A model generated the notes under the pieces. It was not told where the DNA came from, did no database searches, and saw nothing but the letters and a program-made list of their open reading frames with translations. Position numbers and translations under genes: made by a program. Shown here piece by piece: positions 1 through 12,149 of a DNA stretch of 64,000 bases; the first letter of the stretch is position 1; the number at the start of each line of letters is the position of its first letter. The stretch lies in contig CM055098.1 of the NCBI GenBank assembly GCA_029204225.1, forward strand, positions 22,759,367 through 22,823,366. The letters run 5' to 3'. This DNA is from Diphasiastrum complanatum. Lineage: Eukaryota; Streptophyta; Lycopodiopsida; Lycopodiales; Lycopodiaceae.

Positions 1-695
1 TTCGAGGTAAAGCCTATGATTGGTGGCAAGAAGTATTACATCATCTAGAGTATGGACCCAAGTCATGGGACGACTTTAAGTAGTTTTGTACAAAGATGTT
101 CATAGATTATTATATGGACTCTTGGTATATGTTGGAACAAACTAGTTCCATAAAGGCATATAATACGAGACTCCATTTGGTAGCATCTAAACAGAGGTGT
201 CTTGACGAAGAGTTATTCATCCAACACTATCTACATGGTCTTTAAGATCACATCCGTCAACATTTGGATAAAGTACTTCAAGTAAATCCAACGTTGGCAT
301 ATGTAATGCAAAAGGCGTTAATTCAAGATCTAAGGATAAGACAACAAAAGATGCAACTACAATTTAAATTGGAGTCTCAGATGGAGGAAATTCCTACATC
401 AGTGTGTTCAACTCTCCATCAGCAAAACTCCCCAGAACTATCAATATGCCAATTCCAAGCTCATCAAGGTGCTGGTTTGGACGAAAGTATTTCAGAGGAA
501 AATTCTTCAATGGATGAAGGATCAAAAGCAATTAAGGATTTTCAAAATACGTCTCTTGATCATCCAATTATATCTCAACATCAACAACAGATGGATTATA
601 ATCTATCTTCCACGATTGTTGATCTGAGAGCATTTGAGATCAATAAAACTATTGACTATTCTTGTATATATACCGAATTTATTTTTGGAGATTGA
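1..695 (+). pseudogene. Ty3/gypsy gag fragment (5' end outside window)
   Basis: The first 240 bases translate on the + strand into a retrotransposon gag core: an RGKAYDWWQ motif followed by a helical, aromatic-rich stretch that includes SWDDF. The frame carries in-frame stops near base 80 and at about 243, so it is not functional. It continues as an open stretch from 264 to 695 that is rich in glutamine, serine and acidic residues, as expected for the gag tail. A homologous WWQ-type gag core occurs at about 17838. In this family gag forms the virus-like particle that packages element RNA. No zinc knuckle is visible. The lineage within Ty3/gypsy cannot be fixed from this piece. Confidence 0.6.
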
Positions 696-794
696 ACTGA
701 AGATAATCATTGCTTACAATATTGTATATATGACAAATTTATCTTTGGAGATCAAATTGAGGATCATCACTGCTTACAACAGAATGAATATGAG

Positions 795-1181
795 TTGTTC
801 ATATTCCAACATAATGACACTCTCTTTGAACATAATGATGAGTTGAAAATGACTGAAATGTGGCCAAATTTGGACAACGAATCATTCGTTTTGGAGCATT
901 ATTATTTTGATCTATCAGGAGCTATACCCATCGCTTCACTCACAGAGGAAATCAATGGGTCCATGGCCATCCATCTTCAGCGAGATAACGCTACCAATCT
1001 TGCTCAGAATGATTCGACAAGACAAAACTCCAATTCTCAATTAGATAACCTGGATGAAATCATTGCTTCAATCAATGCTTTGGAGTTACAAAAGGATGTT
1101 GTGATCCTACCTCAAGGAGCAACACATAAGGCATCAAAACTAGATGCAGGGACAAAAAAGGATGCAACTGAAATTGGATAG
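795..1181 (+). CDS. Hypothetical ORF between gag remnant and candidate LTR
   Basis: This is a 128-codon open frame on the + strand, immediately downstream of the gag remnant and on the same strand. The product is acidic and Asn/Ser/Asp-rich, with no membrane segment, cysteine motif or protease/polymerase signature that I can recognise. Its start overlaps a short repeated pair of lines at about 660-790 (a stretch ending in GGAGATTGAACTGAAGATAA recurs in altered form). Because it lies between gag and a purine tract plus candidate LTR, it may be a leftover of an internal element region from which pol was lost. It may equally be a chance ORF. I assign no function. Confidence 0.25.
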   Translation: MFIFQHNDTLFEHNDELKMTEMWPNLDNESFVLEHYYFDLSGAIPIASLTEEINGSMAIHLQRDNATNLAQNDSTRQNSNSQLDNLDEIIASINALELQKDVVILPQGATHKASKLDAGTKKDATEIG

Positions 1182-1582
1182 CCTATCCAATCAAGGGAAA
1201 TACTAAGGAAGAAGACTATCGAATGTCTTGTTGCTTGGAACCTGTCAACCCATGCATAACTAATGCAACTTGAGGCTTTCATGTGTTTCATCAATATACA
1301 GTGAGCTTATCGATTCTATGGGAAAAGTTTGTAGATCAAAGGTTTTCCAAAAAAAAATTCCATTGCAATCTTGTTCTACAACAAGAAGCTTAAAGTTGAA
1401 CCTGAGGCAGTGAAATAAGACGAATAAAAGATGGCCATTTATGAGAATAATACATGAAAAGATGTTTCTCACTCAAGGTGGCCCAAATATTTTTCGACTT
1501 CCGCCAAAGGATTCACGAAACATGGCACTCAACAAAGGACTTTATGACCTTCATTTTGCAAAAATGCTCAAAGTAGGGGGAG

Positions 1583-2048
1583 TGTCATGTGCTGCATGCA
1601 ATTAGCCCATGAGCTTACTAATGAATTGCCAAGTATAGCCATGGAGCTAAATTAGATTAGAACTAGTCAATAGGACAATTAATAAAGTGGCTTGAACAAC
1701 CTCACTATAATTGTGAATACCTGAATTGCAATAATGGTTGTAAGGCCCAATTTAGCTAAATAAGGCCCCAAACTTATAGTTGAGGCACAAATGACCACTA
1801 TAAATAGCTGAGGTTGTGCTGAATCTAGAGGCGATTGTTCATTTTGTAATTTTGAGTTTTAAGAGATCTTGGAGCTTCTCTTCTATTTTTTCTCTTACCT
1901 CATAGTCTACAAGAACCCAAGATTGTCCATCTAATGTATAGGTAGTTTTGAGACATATGTGGATTATGGATTCTTGGTTATATAATTCTGATATATATGA
2001 TAGTATTGATTGCCGATCAGATTCAGGAATTTGCCAAATATTCCAACA
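1583..2048 (+). repeat. Candidate 3' LTR of the left gypsy remnant
   Basis: A purine tract (AAAGTAGGGGGAG) ends right before a TGTCATGTGC start at 1583. Inside lies CTATAAATAGC at about 1798, a good TATA box, followed by a transcribed-like region, and the segment can end with CCAACA at 2048. The TG...CA ends, PPT and TATA together suggest an LTR of about 466 bp. No partner copy is in the window, so the right border is a guess. Confidence 0.4.
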
Positions 2049-2305
2049 ATGTATAGTCACTATTATACCCTCATCAGTGGATGTTATCTCCATTCATGAT
2101 TTGTACAATTTTTTTTTATATTGTAATATGAATTGACGATCTAGATTTATTTCACTTTAGCTAGAGTATTCATATGCATCTCAATACTGATTATTTTCAG
2201 TCATATTGTCCATTATTAAGCAAAGTCAATATTGAACATGGACCTATATAATCATGTATTATATGTTTCTTCACAAAGAGTTAAATAATAAACTAGTTAT
2301 AGATC
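2049..2305. other. Unassigned intergenic stretch
   Basis: I see nothing gene-like here. It is AT-rich and probably consists of retroelement leader or unrelated decayed sequence. Confidence 0.3.
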
Positions 2306-2772
2306 TCATATATAATCTCTAGGTACTCTATGACTTTTTGGAAAGAACGGACACGTAGGATATTCTGGATAAGTTAAATATTGAACTAATATATCCAACA
2401 ATTCTCGTTCTATTTTAGAGTCTCTTAGCAAGGATAGCTTTCCTATAACCACCACTGCCCTAACTCTCCAATTATGAACAGTTAGGGCTGAAGGCACCTC
2501 CATGTTTAAATGATACTTTTTTATTCATAAAGGACTTTTTGTTTTTTCTTTATCTTATGATCTGTCTTGATTCATAATAACATCAAACAGTAATTGAGAT
2601 CTTGAAAGGATTTCTCTTCTATAGATGTCCAATTACAAATAACGTCTTTCTTAAGAAGAATATATAAGGGTGTATATATTTGATCATAATTTCGTATAAA
2701 TCTTCTGTAGTAACCACATAATTCTAGAAACACTCTTACTTCATGAACACCTTTTATAGAAAAAAGATTCAT
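2306..2772 (-). pseudogene. Ty3/gypsy RT/RNase H junction scrap
   Basis: On the - strand, 2572-2772 encodes the conserved segment that follows the RT fingers-palm in gypsy pol: a FLELCGYYRRFIRNY motif, then a PLYILLKKD-W-like stretch and an F-DL helix. The family consensus is FLGLxGYYRRFI. The piece is only about 66 codons long. The next open frame downstream (2306-2503) has no clear domain. No catalytic box is present. This is a dead fragment. Confidence 0.6.
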
Positions 2773-5700
2773 CTTTATCTTATTGAACTATTCATCTTTG
2801 AATTATTCTTTCAATCACTCTAAATGATTATCATTTAAGCATTTTCTATACTTCTATGGCAATATGAACTAGGATACCACTAGAGTATCTGGATTTCATG
2901 GATATAAATCCCATTGTGGTCGCCATAAAACATGTGGTACGTTTGTTGTGTTGCTTAATAGTGTTCATAACAATATAGTGGGATTTTGGTATGATTATGA
3001 AGCCAATCATTGGGTTTCTAGTTCGGATATTGCCATAGATTATACTAGAAGGTAACTTAAGTTGAACCCATTCACCTCATAAGTAATCCATCTCAAATAT
3101 TCTTTTCAATGATATAAATGTTTTTTCATTTACTAATTCTTCCATTCTCTCCAATCAAGCAAACTTAATTTGATTCAATCTTTGATGCAATTGCCATGAT
3201 TTATCTATGAAAGCTTGACCATCTTTTTCAATGGTTTTATCATGATAATGTATGTGGTTTTGGAAATATATAATATATATATAGCTCTAATGGCGTTTCT
3301 CAACCACTTTGAGTGATAGCTTCTCCATGCTTTTCAATGGATTAGCAATAGCTGATTTATCATGCTAAGTATATTTGTTAAGCATTACACATCACTCAAA
3401 CTGAGAAATTTATGATAAGATTCTTTTAGAAGTCATTTTTCTCAGTCTTATTGAATTTTATGAGTTTTAAGAATCAATTTCTTTTTTTGGATCATTCGGA
3501 TCCGAGTTACGGATTAGAAGTTATAGCCATTTGAAAATCCTTAATAAGTTTAACTCTTGAAAAGCATATATAATTTTCCATTATAAAAAATAGAATCTAA
3601 TTGTTTAGCAGAAGGTAAATCTGTAATTCATTAGACTGTAAAAACATACCATTTACTGTATACTATGGGTTATAGATTCAATATGAGCACATAAGTCATT
3701 TTTTTTTTTAGATTAAAAAAAAAACAGATACTTAATATTCATAATAACCGAAAAACCTAGTCTACATGCTTAACCAAATGATTAAACCAAAAAAAAATAC
3801 AGTAAAAAGGTAAATGATTTCACCTCAGATCCTTATGCTCTGACTTAAATTTCAAGGAGACTGTCCATAGGCTAAGGTCTTTTCTTCAACAGTTGGAGTC
3901 ACTCTGCATTTTTCTTTAGTAGCCCACATACTTTACTGCCAGACTTTCGGTCCCATCAATATCTTTACCGGGTCATCTCTCTCACCCAATCCAAAAATAA
4001 GCATTGGCTGGGTCACGATGTATCAGCGTGATGGAGCAGGTCGCGATGGATCAGAGTCTCGTTGGTGCATGGATCAGAACTGTCTCACATTCAAAATTCT
4101 GCAGATCCGTACAGGTTATAATCAGATTTCAACAGGCTGGGTCGCAATGATGATCACACCTTCTCCAAAATCCGCAGCTTGACGTCTCACAATTGATACT
4201 CTCCTTTTTAATGCACATAAATCACAGCAGGCAGTCACTCCTGCTCTGATAATCTGCAGCGACTATCTACGATCTGTCAAGAATGTATTAAATTGTAACA
4301 ACAGGGCCGCACCTCACAATATTTAACCTTTTCATTAATATTCGGTTCAGACAACAGCGATGGGTCCATCAACTGTAATGAGGGTTCTTTACAGTAGGGC
4401 TTCAACATTATGGAAATCTCCTTCTTGTGACTGGCATGGCGTCCTCAATAAAGAAACATTTCAAATTTTTGGGCACTCACTTTATAGGCCTTGGAGAACA
4501 TTCAGAGACAAACTTCAAGCATAATACTAAAAAACAAGACCGCGCTTCACTATCTCTCACACATCTGGCTCCAAAGTCTTCATTGCCTCTCTATGAAAAG
4601 AACAACTCCAAGAACCATCATAAATACTTCAAGCAGAGATGAGTTGGGAATTCAGAACTGTGATATCATGGATCATCCAAAACTTGAAAGAATACATGGT
4701 CTCTCCACTACGCTGACACTGAACTCACGAGTATCGCTATGGAGGAGACCTCTGCACTTTCTTCTCTCAAGCAAAATAGGAAATGAACATGCGTTTCTTC
4801 TCTCAAGAGCCTTTTCTTCCCTGAGGGAAACGATTTCACCTTTTCTTCGTAACCGAACTTCAACGAAGGGCAAAACTCTTTAGGAGCATTCTCTACTTCC
4901 CACTTTGACAAAAAGGCCCTTCATTTGAGGAAAAAACTCTTTAGGCTTATTTGGCCTCCAAAAACTATTTTCCCAGTTCCTTATTTTTGAAACTCCGATT
5001 TTTTCCCGGATGTCGAACTGTCTCATAGGTACCATCATTCCTTCCATTCTTGTCTGTGTTACCCGTGACTTCATACTCAACACGAACCATCATGAAACTA
5101 GCAACTCAGCATCGCGTACAAACCGAAACTCGGTATAATCAACCGTCATCCCCACCAAGGGAAATCACCAAAATATCAATATTTCGAACTCGGAAAACTT
5201 ATCTAACATCAACCCAACAAGTTTGATTTGTAAGTCTGCACTGTACTTTGCATCAACAATTTTTTTAACTGCCGTTTTTATTTCACTTCTTCCAGTAACA
5301 AGATTTTTTAAGTCACAAACTGCTCTTCACTGGAAATCGCAACTGATCGTCGTCGAACCCTTAACCTTAGGACCTTTTCTTGAAACTTAAGTCAGTGCCT
5401 TAAAGGTACCTGGGCATCTTTTATTAATTATAATATAAAGTACATTTCATCATTACAATATGGCGAAAAATTGCCATTTAATAAAACTACTTAGCAACTG
5501 TCGATATTATCATCCATCAAAGTCACTTATGAGTGTTGCTAAAAATAGCTTATTGCTATTTAACAAACTTACTAGAAATAGTAACGTAGTAGAAATAGCT
5601 CTAATTTGTCTGGTATAACTGTCATTTGAAAATTGATTATGACATTTGAACATGCCATATAATTTTATAGCTACTCTTTAACATAGCCACATTCGTATAT

Positions 5701-5825
5701 CAGTAAAAAGTGGCATAATAGCATATTTTGCACATATGAGATACATCTAGCACATTTTTTTTCTAGAAAATCAGCATCAATGATTGTAGTTGCTGAAATT
5801 TTGAAATTTTGACCAGAAAAATGCA
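2773..5825. other. Gene-free 3 kb stretch, decayed repeats
   Basis: No convincing coding region was found on either strand. The short open frames at 4427-5083 overlap one another on both strands and have no recognisable domain. A weak primer-binding-site-like string on the - strand near 3838 (complement of ATGCTCTGAC) hints at another decayed LTR element. The part from 5440 to 5820 is very AT-rich. Confidence 0.4.
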
Positions 5826-6497
5826 CTACATCCATCTCACGATATCCTTTTCAGAGTCGTAGTGACCTCTCTTGGCTTGCCTTGGGCGATCAATTGTTTG
5901 ATCGGTGGTGGACGATCCGTCATCAGCTTTTGATGTGATTGTTTCACCACAAGATCTTCTTCGTGAAACGCAATAGGCAGAAGGGGACTCTGGTATGTCC
6001 ATCACCACGAAGGTGATTACGAATTGCATTCTCGCTATTTTTACCGAAACGTTGTCAACTACACCCTTTGGTTTTACAGAAGATTGACCTGCTAGTTTGG
6101 TGACAAATTTTGCTGATTTCAATCCTTGCAAACCCCATTTCTGATTCAAGGTAGTGGAGATCAAATTTCCCCCTGATCCTCCATCTACCATTGTTGCTTC
6201 GTCCTTGAATCTCTTGTGCTTGATTGGTAGGGCGATTTTGTGCTCTGCACTTTCCCACGCTACCCCAATATGGAGGACGTTGCTTGTTCCTCCATAGCCC
6301 ACACAATATAAGGGCTCCTTTGTGGTTGATTCTAACTCCGAATTGAGCCAATCTATCAGAATGCTTTTAGCTTGTGGTGCCATTAGCAAGAATTCCCCAA
6401 AGGATATGTCCATGCGGCTAGCTAGCAAACTTGCGAGTACTCTCGATTGTGGAACCTCAGGCTCACCCATGTAAAATGGTACTTCATGATGGTGCAA
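5826..6497 (-). pseudogene. Gypsy retropepsin-like protease fragment (Athila/Tat type)
   Basis: A 223-codon open frame on the - strand contains a retropepsin-like core. The flap-side motif reads VDGGSGGNLIS, where the usual catalytic triplet in this lineage is DGGS or DTGS. It is followed by a GLQGL helix, a KPKGVV(D)NVSV strand and an FVVMDIPES strand. The last resembles the segment that precedes the ILGRPWL motif in Athila/Tat elements, but that motif itself is lost. In active elements this protease cuts the gag-pol polyprotein. The C-terminal 50 residues look like unrelated low-complexity sequence, so the frame is a truncated copy. The gag part lies just upstream on the same strand. Confidence 0.6.
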
Positions 6498-7390
6498 ACA
6501 ATCGTTATGATCTGTTCACAATGGGGAGTTGACTGGTGGTGTTGTTACTTCTGATGGTAGAAGGTGTGAAAAATATAGCAACTTCACACATGTGAGAAAC
6601 CACATCAAAAGTGTGAATGATCTTTACCATGCTTTATGGTGGCACACAGAGCACCTGCAGAGTAATACTACAATCTACCAAGAGATATGAGGCTAGAGCA
6701 CAATCTAGAATGCTGCATTTGGTGCCCCCTAATGTTATGGATAAGAGGTCTGGTAATGATTTCTCCTTTGTTGCATGATCTCGAGATTGAATGGACAAAA
6801 TGTCATTTCGTGCGATGAAGCATTGCACAGGTGGCAGTACCATTGTGTCAGTTTGAGGTTTTGCTTCAACACTAGACACTTAGTTGTTGTATGGTTATGG
6901 GTGAAAACAGGACACCGTACGTTCTCTTGTCGGGGATATTGTAGTTGGTTTTGTTCCGGTGGATTTGGAGTTGGTACTACAACTCCCTACAAGGACTTCA
7001 GTTTTTGATCAAATTGCGTCATTAGTTGTTCCATCTGTTGTTTGTGTAACTTTGTCATTTGTTCCATCAACAAATCTGTTGATATATTGGATGCATTGGT
7101 GGATGATGATGCTACCGAGGGAGTTGGATTATGGGTGGTCAGATATGATTAATCGTCTGAACCCTCGTCTTCTTCCCTGATGGCATCTTCCATTGCTTCC
7201 TGCAATGTAGCGTACTGCTCCCGTCTTTTATGTTCTCTTCTGATACTTCATGGTAACCCCGCGAGGAACAGCATAATGATCGCATCTTAAGTGCTTGACC
7301 CATTCTATGTAGTCCCCGACCCTTTCTCTTCTTCCCATTTTTACCTTGCTCAGCAAAAGAAATGGATCTTCTAGGAACTTCCTTGGCTTA
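6498..7390 (-). pseudogene. Gypsy gag remnant with zinc-finger-like cysteines
   Basis: Reading the - strand from about 7390 down, short frame-shifted stretches give a gag-like C-terminal region: a Met/Gln-rich helix (MEQLMTQF) at about 7020-7090, then a cluster of Cys and His residues (CPVF...C, YCHLCN..H..FCPF) at about 6790-6930. Stops at about 6720 and 7005 break it. It leads directly into the protease frame at 5826-6497, so the two are one decayed gag-protease segment. The right end is cut by the copia LTR at 7394. Confidence 0.45.
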
Positions 7391-7393
7391 AAG

Positions 7394-8028
7394 TGTGAAA
7401 GTTCTCAGATCATTAAGATCCAATCAACTTGAAAGATCTTTGGTTAGAAAAAGTACACTATCAATCTCACCAATGTAGAAAAATCAGCATCTACACACAA
7501 AATGAGATGCAAACTCTAATAGAACTTGATCAAACTTGAATGATATGATAAAGTACTGTTGTTTTCCATTAAAAACCAGCAAGCTGCTGTCATTCACACA
7601 TGTGAAACCGAAAATAACAATTATGGATCATTCTACACACAGAATTGCAGGCAATCACCAATATAGTGCACCAATGGATAGTAGAACCCAAGAGGACCAT
7701 GTATAAGCATGAAATGAGATAGAGAAGAGAGAAGATCACTCTCTCCACGAGTTACATCCTTTTATAACAGGTCCCAAACCCTATTTGGCCACTTGGTTTT
7801 CCCTCCAGAATGCTAACCCTACTATTTTTGGGTCTACCCAACATTCAAATTTGAATCTACTCAAACTCGCCTTCTAACTTTCCCACACTTTCAAAAAGTG
7901 TTTATTCAAATGACATTTAGACTAATGAACTTTGAAAAGTTAATCTCTAAGTCTAAAAACAAAGTTGGCCTCAATATGCCAAATATGAAAATATAGCAAA
8001 TATGATCAAACTAGTTGAATCTTTCACA
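7394..8028 (-). repeat. 3' LTR of copia element 1
   Basis: This 635-bp segment has inverted ends (TGTGAAAG at the left, CTTTCACA at the right). It is bordered on the pol side by a polypurine tract on the - strand (GAAGAGAGAG) that overlaps the end of the RNase H frame. TG...CA ends and position directly after RNase H define it as the 3' LTR. The left border cuts a gypsy gag remnant, so copia 1 inserted into older gypsy sequence. The 5' LTR is absent, so its age cannot be estimated. Confidence 0.7.
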
Positions 8029-10795
8029 CTCTCTCTTCAACTAGTTTTAGCATAGACTTTGATAACACTCCAAGTGAAGTTCTATGCTTCATGAACAAGT
8101 CCTTTTCCAATGCTTTGGTGAAGATATCAGCTACACATTCCCTTGAAGACACATGTTGAAGCTCCACCTCCTTTGCAATGACTCGCTCCCTCACAAAATG
8201 ATATTGTACCTCAATATGCTTGCTCCTAGCATGAAAGATAAGATTGGTTGCCAATCTTTGGGCTGATTTATTATCACAAAAGATGATTGGGCTCTCTAAA
8301 AAATCCAGCAAGTGAAGATCCTTGATCATCCTCTTGATTCATACCATCTCTTTTGTGCAATGTGTAAGAGCTTTGTACTCGGCCTCACTAGATGACAATG
8401 AGATAGTGGCTTGTTTCTTCGACATCCATGAAATAGCTCCATCACCTATGAAAATACAATGAGCACTAATGGATTTCCTATCCATTACATCTCCAACATA
8501 GTCCGAATCTGAAAATCTAAAAATATTAGATGATGATCCCTCATACAATATGCCAAAATCTCGAGTTCCAATGATGTACCTCAAAACTCGCTTTCCTAGC
8601 TTCCAATGCTCCTCACTAGGATCTTGCATGAATTGACTCAATCTTCCAACACAATAGCTTAGATCTGGTCTAGTAATGGTTAGATAGATGAGTGAACTAA
8701 CTAGCTTCCTATAGAGAGTAATGTCCTCAAAGGATCTTTCATTACCTCTTAAGCTAACCATGAGACTCCATAGGTGTATCACTAGATTTTGCATCTACCA
8801 TATGAAATCTTTCTAGAATAGAATTAGCCTTCTCTTGACAAATTAAAGTAGATTGAGAAGATCTAATGACTTCTATTCCCAAAATGTAATGTAAACTACC
8901 AAGATCATGCACCTCAAACTCCTTATTAGGAGCACTCTTGATATCCTCCACATCTTGATTGTCTCCACCACTCAAGATAATATCATCCACATAGATTAGC
9001 AAGATGGTAACATCATTTCCAACAAACCTATAATAAATTGAATGACCATACTCACTCATAACAACAAAGCCTTGAGAGAGTAAAAAAGTGTTAAGCTTAG
9101 CATACCAACTCCTTGATGCTTGCTTAAGGCCATACAAACTCTTTTGTGGCAGACACACATGATTTGGCTTTGTTGATGAGATGTAGCTCTCAGGCTGCTT
9201 CATCTACACTTCCTCCTCAGGATCACCATTCAATAATGCATTGAATGTCCATTTTTCATAGATCCCATCCATAAAGTGTATCAAGTGAAATGATGACTCG
9301 AATGCTTACCATCTTTGCCACGGGTGCAAAGGTCTCATCATAGCCAATCCCTTGTTGTTGAGCATATTCTTTTGCCACTAACCTTGCCTTGGACTTGTTG
9401 ATAGATCCATCTTGGTTTGTCTTCACCTTGAAGATCCATTTGCATCCAATAGCTTTCTTGTCCTTAGGCAACTCCACCAATCTCCATGTTCTATTCTTCA
9501 TAAGAGCTTGATACTCATGATCCATTGCTTGGATCCACTCCTTATTGCTTGATCTACACTTGTAGGCTCATCCAAAGAGGTTAGGAAAGCAACATAATTT
9601 TCAGAAACTACTTGCTTACCCTTTTGATCATATGTGAGCCTTGAAGGTACTTGTCTTTCCCTTGATGTTCTCCTTGAATTTTGACTTGATGAATGTCCAT
9701 CATCATCACCATCCAAAGTAGGATCCTTTTCATCAACATCAAGAATGTTAGATCCATCCACACTACCATCAATCATGCTTGAAGACACTTTTGAAATATT
9801 CCCCGCATCAAAGATGACATCTCTACCAACAATCGCTTTGTTAGTAGAAGGAATGAAAACCTTGTCGGCTTTACTCACCTCACTATATCCAACAAAAATA
9901 CCTTCTTGAAGATGGATCCTCCTTGGTCCTATCATCAAGAGTAATGTTGACATAGCATGTGCATCCAAAGGTTCTTAGAAAGTGACACTCGGCCTCCTCT
10001 TGAATAGCATCTCAAAAGGTGTCCTTCCATCCAAAATAGCACTCGGCCACCTATTGCACACGAAATTGGCACACAACAAAGCTTGATCCCAAAATGGTTT
10101 GTCAAGATTAGCACTTAACCTCATAGATTTAACACTTTCACATAAAGTCCTATTATTCCTTTCAGCCACTCCATTTTGTTGTGGGGTCCTTGATGTTGTA
10201 TACTCCCTCTTGATCCCATGCTCCTCACAAAAGGCCTTGAACTTGGTAGATATGTACTCACCACCATTGTCACTCCCTAAGCACTTGATCCTTGTGGAAA
10301 ATTGGTTCTCCCTTGCATTCTTGAACTTGATAAAGACATCATACACTTCATCCTTGTTCTTCAGTAGATAGATCCAACAAAATCTACTAAAATCATCAAT
10401 GAATGTTACATACATCCTATTGCTAATTATAATAAATCCATGAATATCCGAATGTACAAGTTGAAAAGGCTTTGTATATCTAGATATAGATCTAGTACAA
10501 GGTTGTCGATGTGACTTAGACAAAGCACAACACACACAAATATGATTGATGCCACTTAAGGAACTTGGAAGACCTATCACAACCTTCTTTCTAGCCATTA
10601 CCTCTAATGACTTGAAGTTGAGGTGTCCCATCCTTTTATGCCAAACCTCTTGAATAGGTATTCCCTCCCTTGCAACACATCCAACTTGGTTAGCAATAAC
10701 ACAAGCATCTAGTTTGAACAACTTCCCTTGCCTTTTACCTTTTCCAACCTTGAGTGTGGTATTACTGGAAATGGATTCAATAAGAAGTTTCATTC
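8024..10795 (-). pseudogene. Ty1/copia pol, element 1 (5'-truncated, frameshifted)
   Basis: Order on the - strand is GAG-pre-integrase and integrase (10795-9975), linker (9968-9498), reverse transcriptase (9525-8754) and RNase H (8794-8024). This INT-before-RT order defines Ty1/copia. Visible motifs are WHKRMGH...CVCC zinc binding, integrase LVHSD, LGSDNGGEY and PQQNGVAERN (D,D,E), RT YVDDIIL, and RNase H SLSSSEAEY and the ...EVQYHFVRE...VADIFTK tail. The reading frame changes at least three times, so the copy cannot make an active polyprotein. Gag and protease are missing: the sequence stops abruptly at 10795, where the LTR of a second copia element begins. Its own 3' LTR follows at 7394-8028. 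Confidence 0.9.
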
Positions 10796-11882
10796 TGAAA
10801 TAGATTGGAAGAGCAGTATGATAGTGCAAGTTCCTCAGACGTCAAAGACAACCATCGTCTGATCAGAAGCTGAGGAGTCGTAGATGTCAGTATTTTGATC
10901 AGAGTGAGTAAATAAGTGTTATCAAACAACAATGAAGTGCATTCAATCACAACAAGCATTCATCTACGTTATACACAGATAGAAAAGCGTACTGCTGCTA
11001 TATTACACTGAAGCACAACAAAGTGGTAGTTACAACCAGAATGACAACGTAATTGGGATACTCAATATCATTCGTCTCATGGATAGAGCATCATCTAGAG
11101 TGTGCTGGGATGATCCATTAATGACAACTATACATTGTGTACACAGTCAACCCGCAAGGAACGTTAACACGGACGAGGACGTCACAAATTCTCTCACTTC
11201 GCATTTTAGGGGAAGTGGTTTTCTCTCACTTCGCATATTTGGGAAGTGGCTGAGAACATTCCTCGTTGAGAATGGACGACCTTCATCATTTTCTCTCTCT
11301 TCAGAATTTTGCGAAAAAGCCGAAGGTGTTGAAAACAGTTAAAATTTTTGAACTGTGCATAAAATGACTTCTTTCAAAATAATTGAACGGAAGAAGCCGA
11401 AGGCAAGTATCGCAGTTTCCAGAAAGTGCGAAAAATGCAAGCTGTGCGACACTTAGTGTATTTCTGCAGACTATTGAAAAATTAAAGTGTTTCTGCAGAC
11501 TTGTTCTAAATGCTAGTTCTTGGAAGCTGTTGAAGATGGCCAAGTCTTCAATGACTTCAAGTTATTGAACTTAACATCTGAACTTGAAATTATGATAGGA
11601 TTGATTACCCTTTGCTCGAGATAAGCCAGAAGCCCATTTGTAGATGTTCTTCAAATAGTTTGGCTGTCTTGCTCGAGATCAGCCAGAAGCCCATTTGTAG
11701 ATGTTCTTCAAATAGTTTGGCTGTCTAAGTTATGATTCCTTGCAGGTATCAGATGAGCAGACTTTGAACCCAAAATAGATTTCACTTGACCCTAGATCAA
11801 AGATCAATAATCGTGTAGGAAGAATCTTGAAATAGAAATTAGTCATTCACCAAGGAGACAACCGTGAGCTTAATTTCCAACA
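10796..11882 (-). repeat. 3' LTR of copia element 2 (about 1.09 kb)
   Basis: On the - strand this runs from TGTTGGAAATTAAG (11882) to CTATTTCA (10796), giving TG...CA ends. A polypurine tract (complement of CCCCCTTAAG, 11885-11894) and an RNase H tail lie just beyond 11882, which identifies it as a 3' LTR. Its other border coincides with the point where copia 1 pol breaks off, consistent with insertion of element 2 into element 1 followed by loss of the rest. It contains an internal 59-bp tandem duplication (11611-11727). Short open frames inside it are not genes. Confidence 0.65.
11611..11727. repeat. Tandem duplication inside copia 2 LTR
   Basis: Two nearly identical units of about 59 bp lie side by side, each starting TGCTCGAGAT(A/C)AGCCAG and ending TTTGGCTGTCT. 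They differ at about one base, so the duplication is young relative to the element or was kept by gene conversion. Confidence 0.85.
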
Positions 11883-12145
11883 GTCCCCCTTAAGGCCACG
11901 ATTGGTGCCTTGGTATATTCATCAGGTTCAGCATGTTGAAAAACTTCTGGTGCTGGATCCTAGGAAGCGCTTTGGTGAAGATGTATGCGGCCATTTCTGT
12001 TGTGGAGCAATATTGAAGGATCACTTGCCCTGAGAAAACTTTCTTCCGGATGAAATGATACTGGATTTCTATGTGCTTGGATTTGCCATGAATCTGGGAT
12101 TTCCAAGCGGCAAATTTATTTTCCTGCCTCCTCAGGTGGTGCTGG
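11883..12145 (-). pseudogene. Copia element 2 RNase H tail and PPT
   Basis: The - strand encodes the last 70 or so residues of a copia RNase H: an SKHIEIQYHF motif, a VILQYCSTTEMAA helix and an FTKALPR motif, ending just before the polypurine tract. The family signature is HID(I/V)RYHF...VADI(L/F)TKAL. Everything upstream of this tail is missing; near 12145 the sequence changes to unrelated + strand coding remains. It marks the 3' end of an otherwise lost element. Confidence 0.75.
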
Positions 12146-12149
12146 CCTA

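Noticed and set aside
4427-5083. Overlapping short open frames on both strands
   Set aside because: Mutually overlapping, no recognisable motif, within a repeat-like non-coding stretch.
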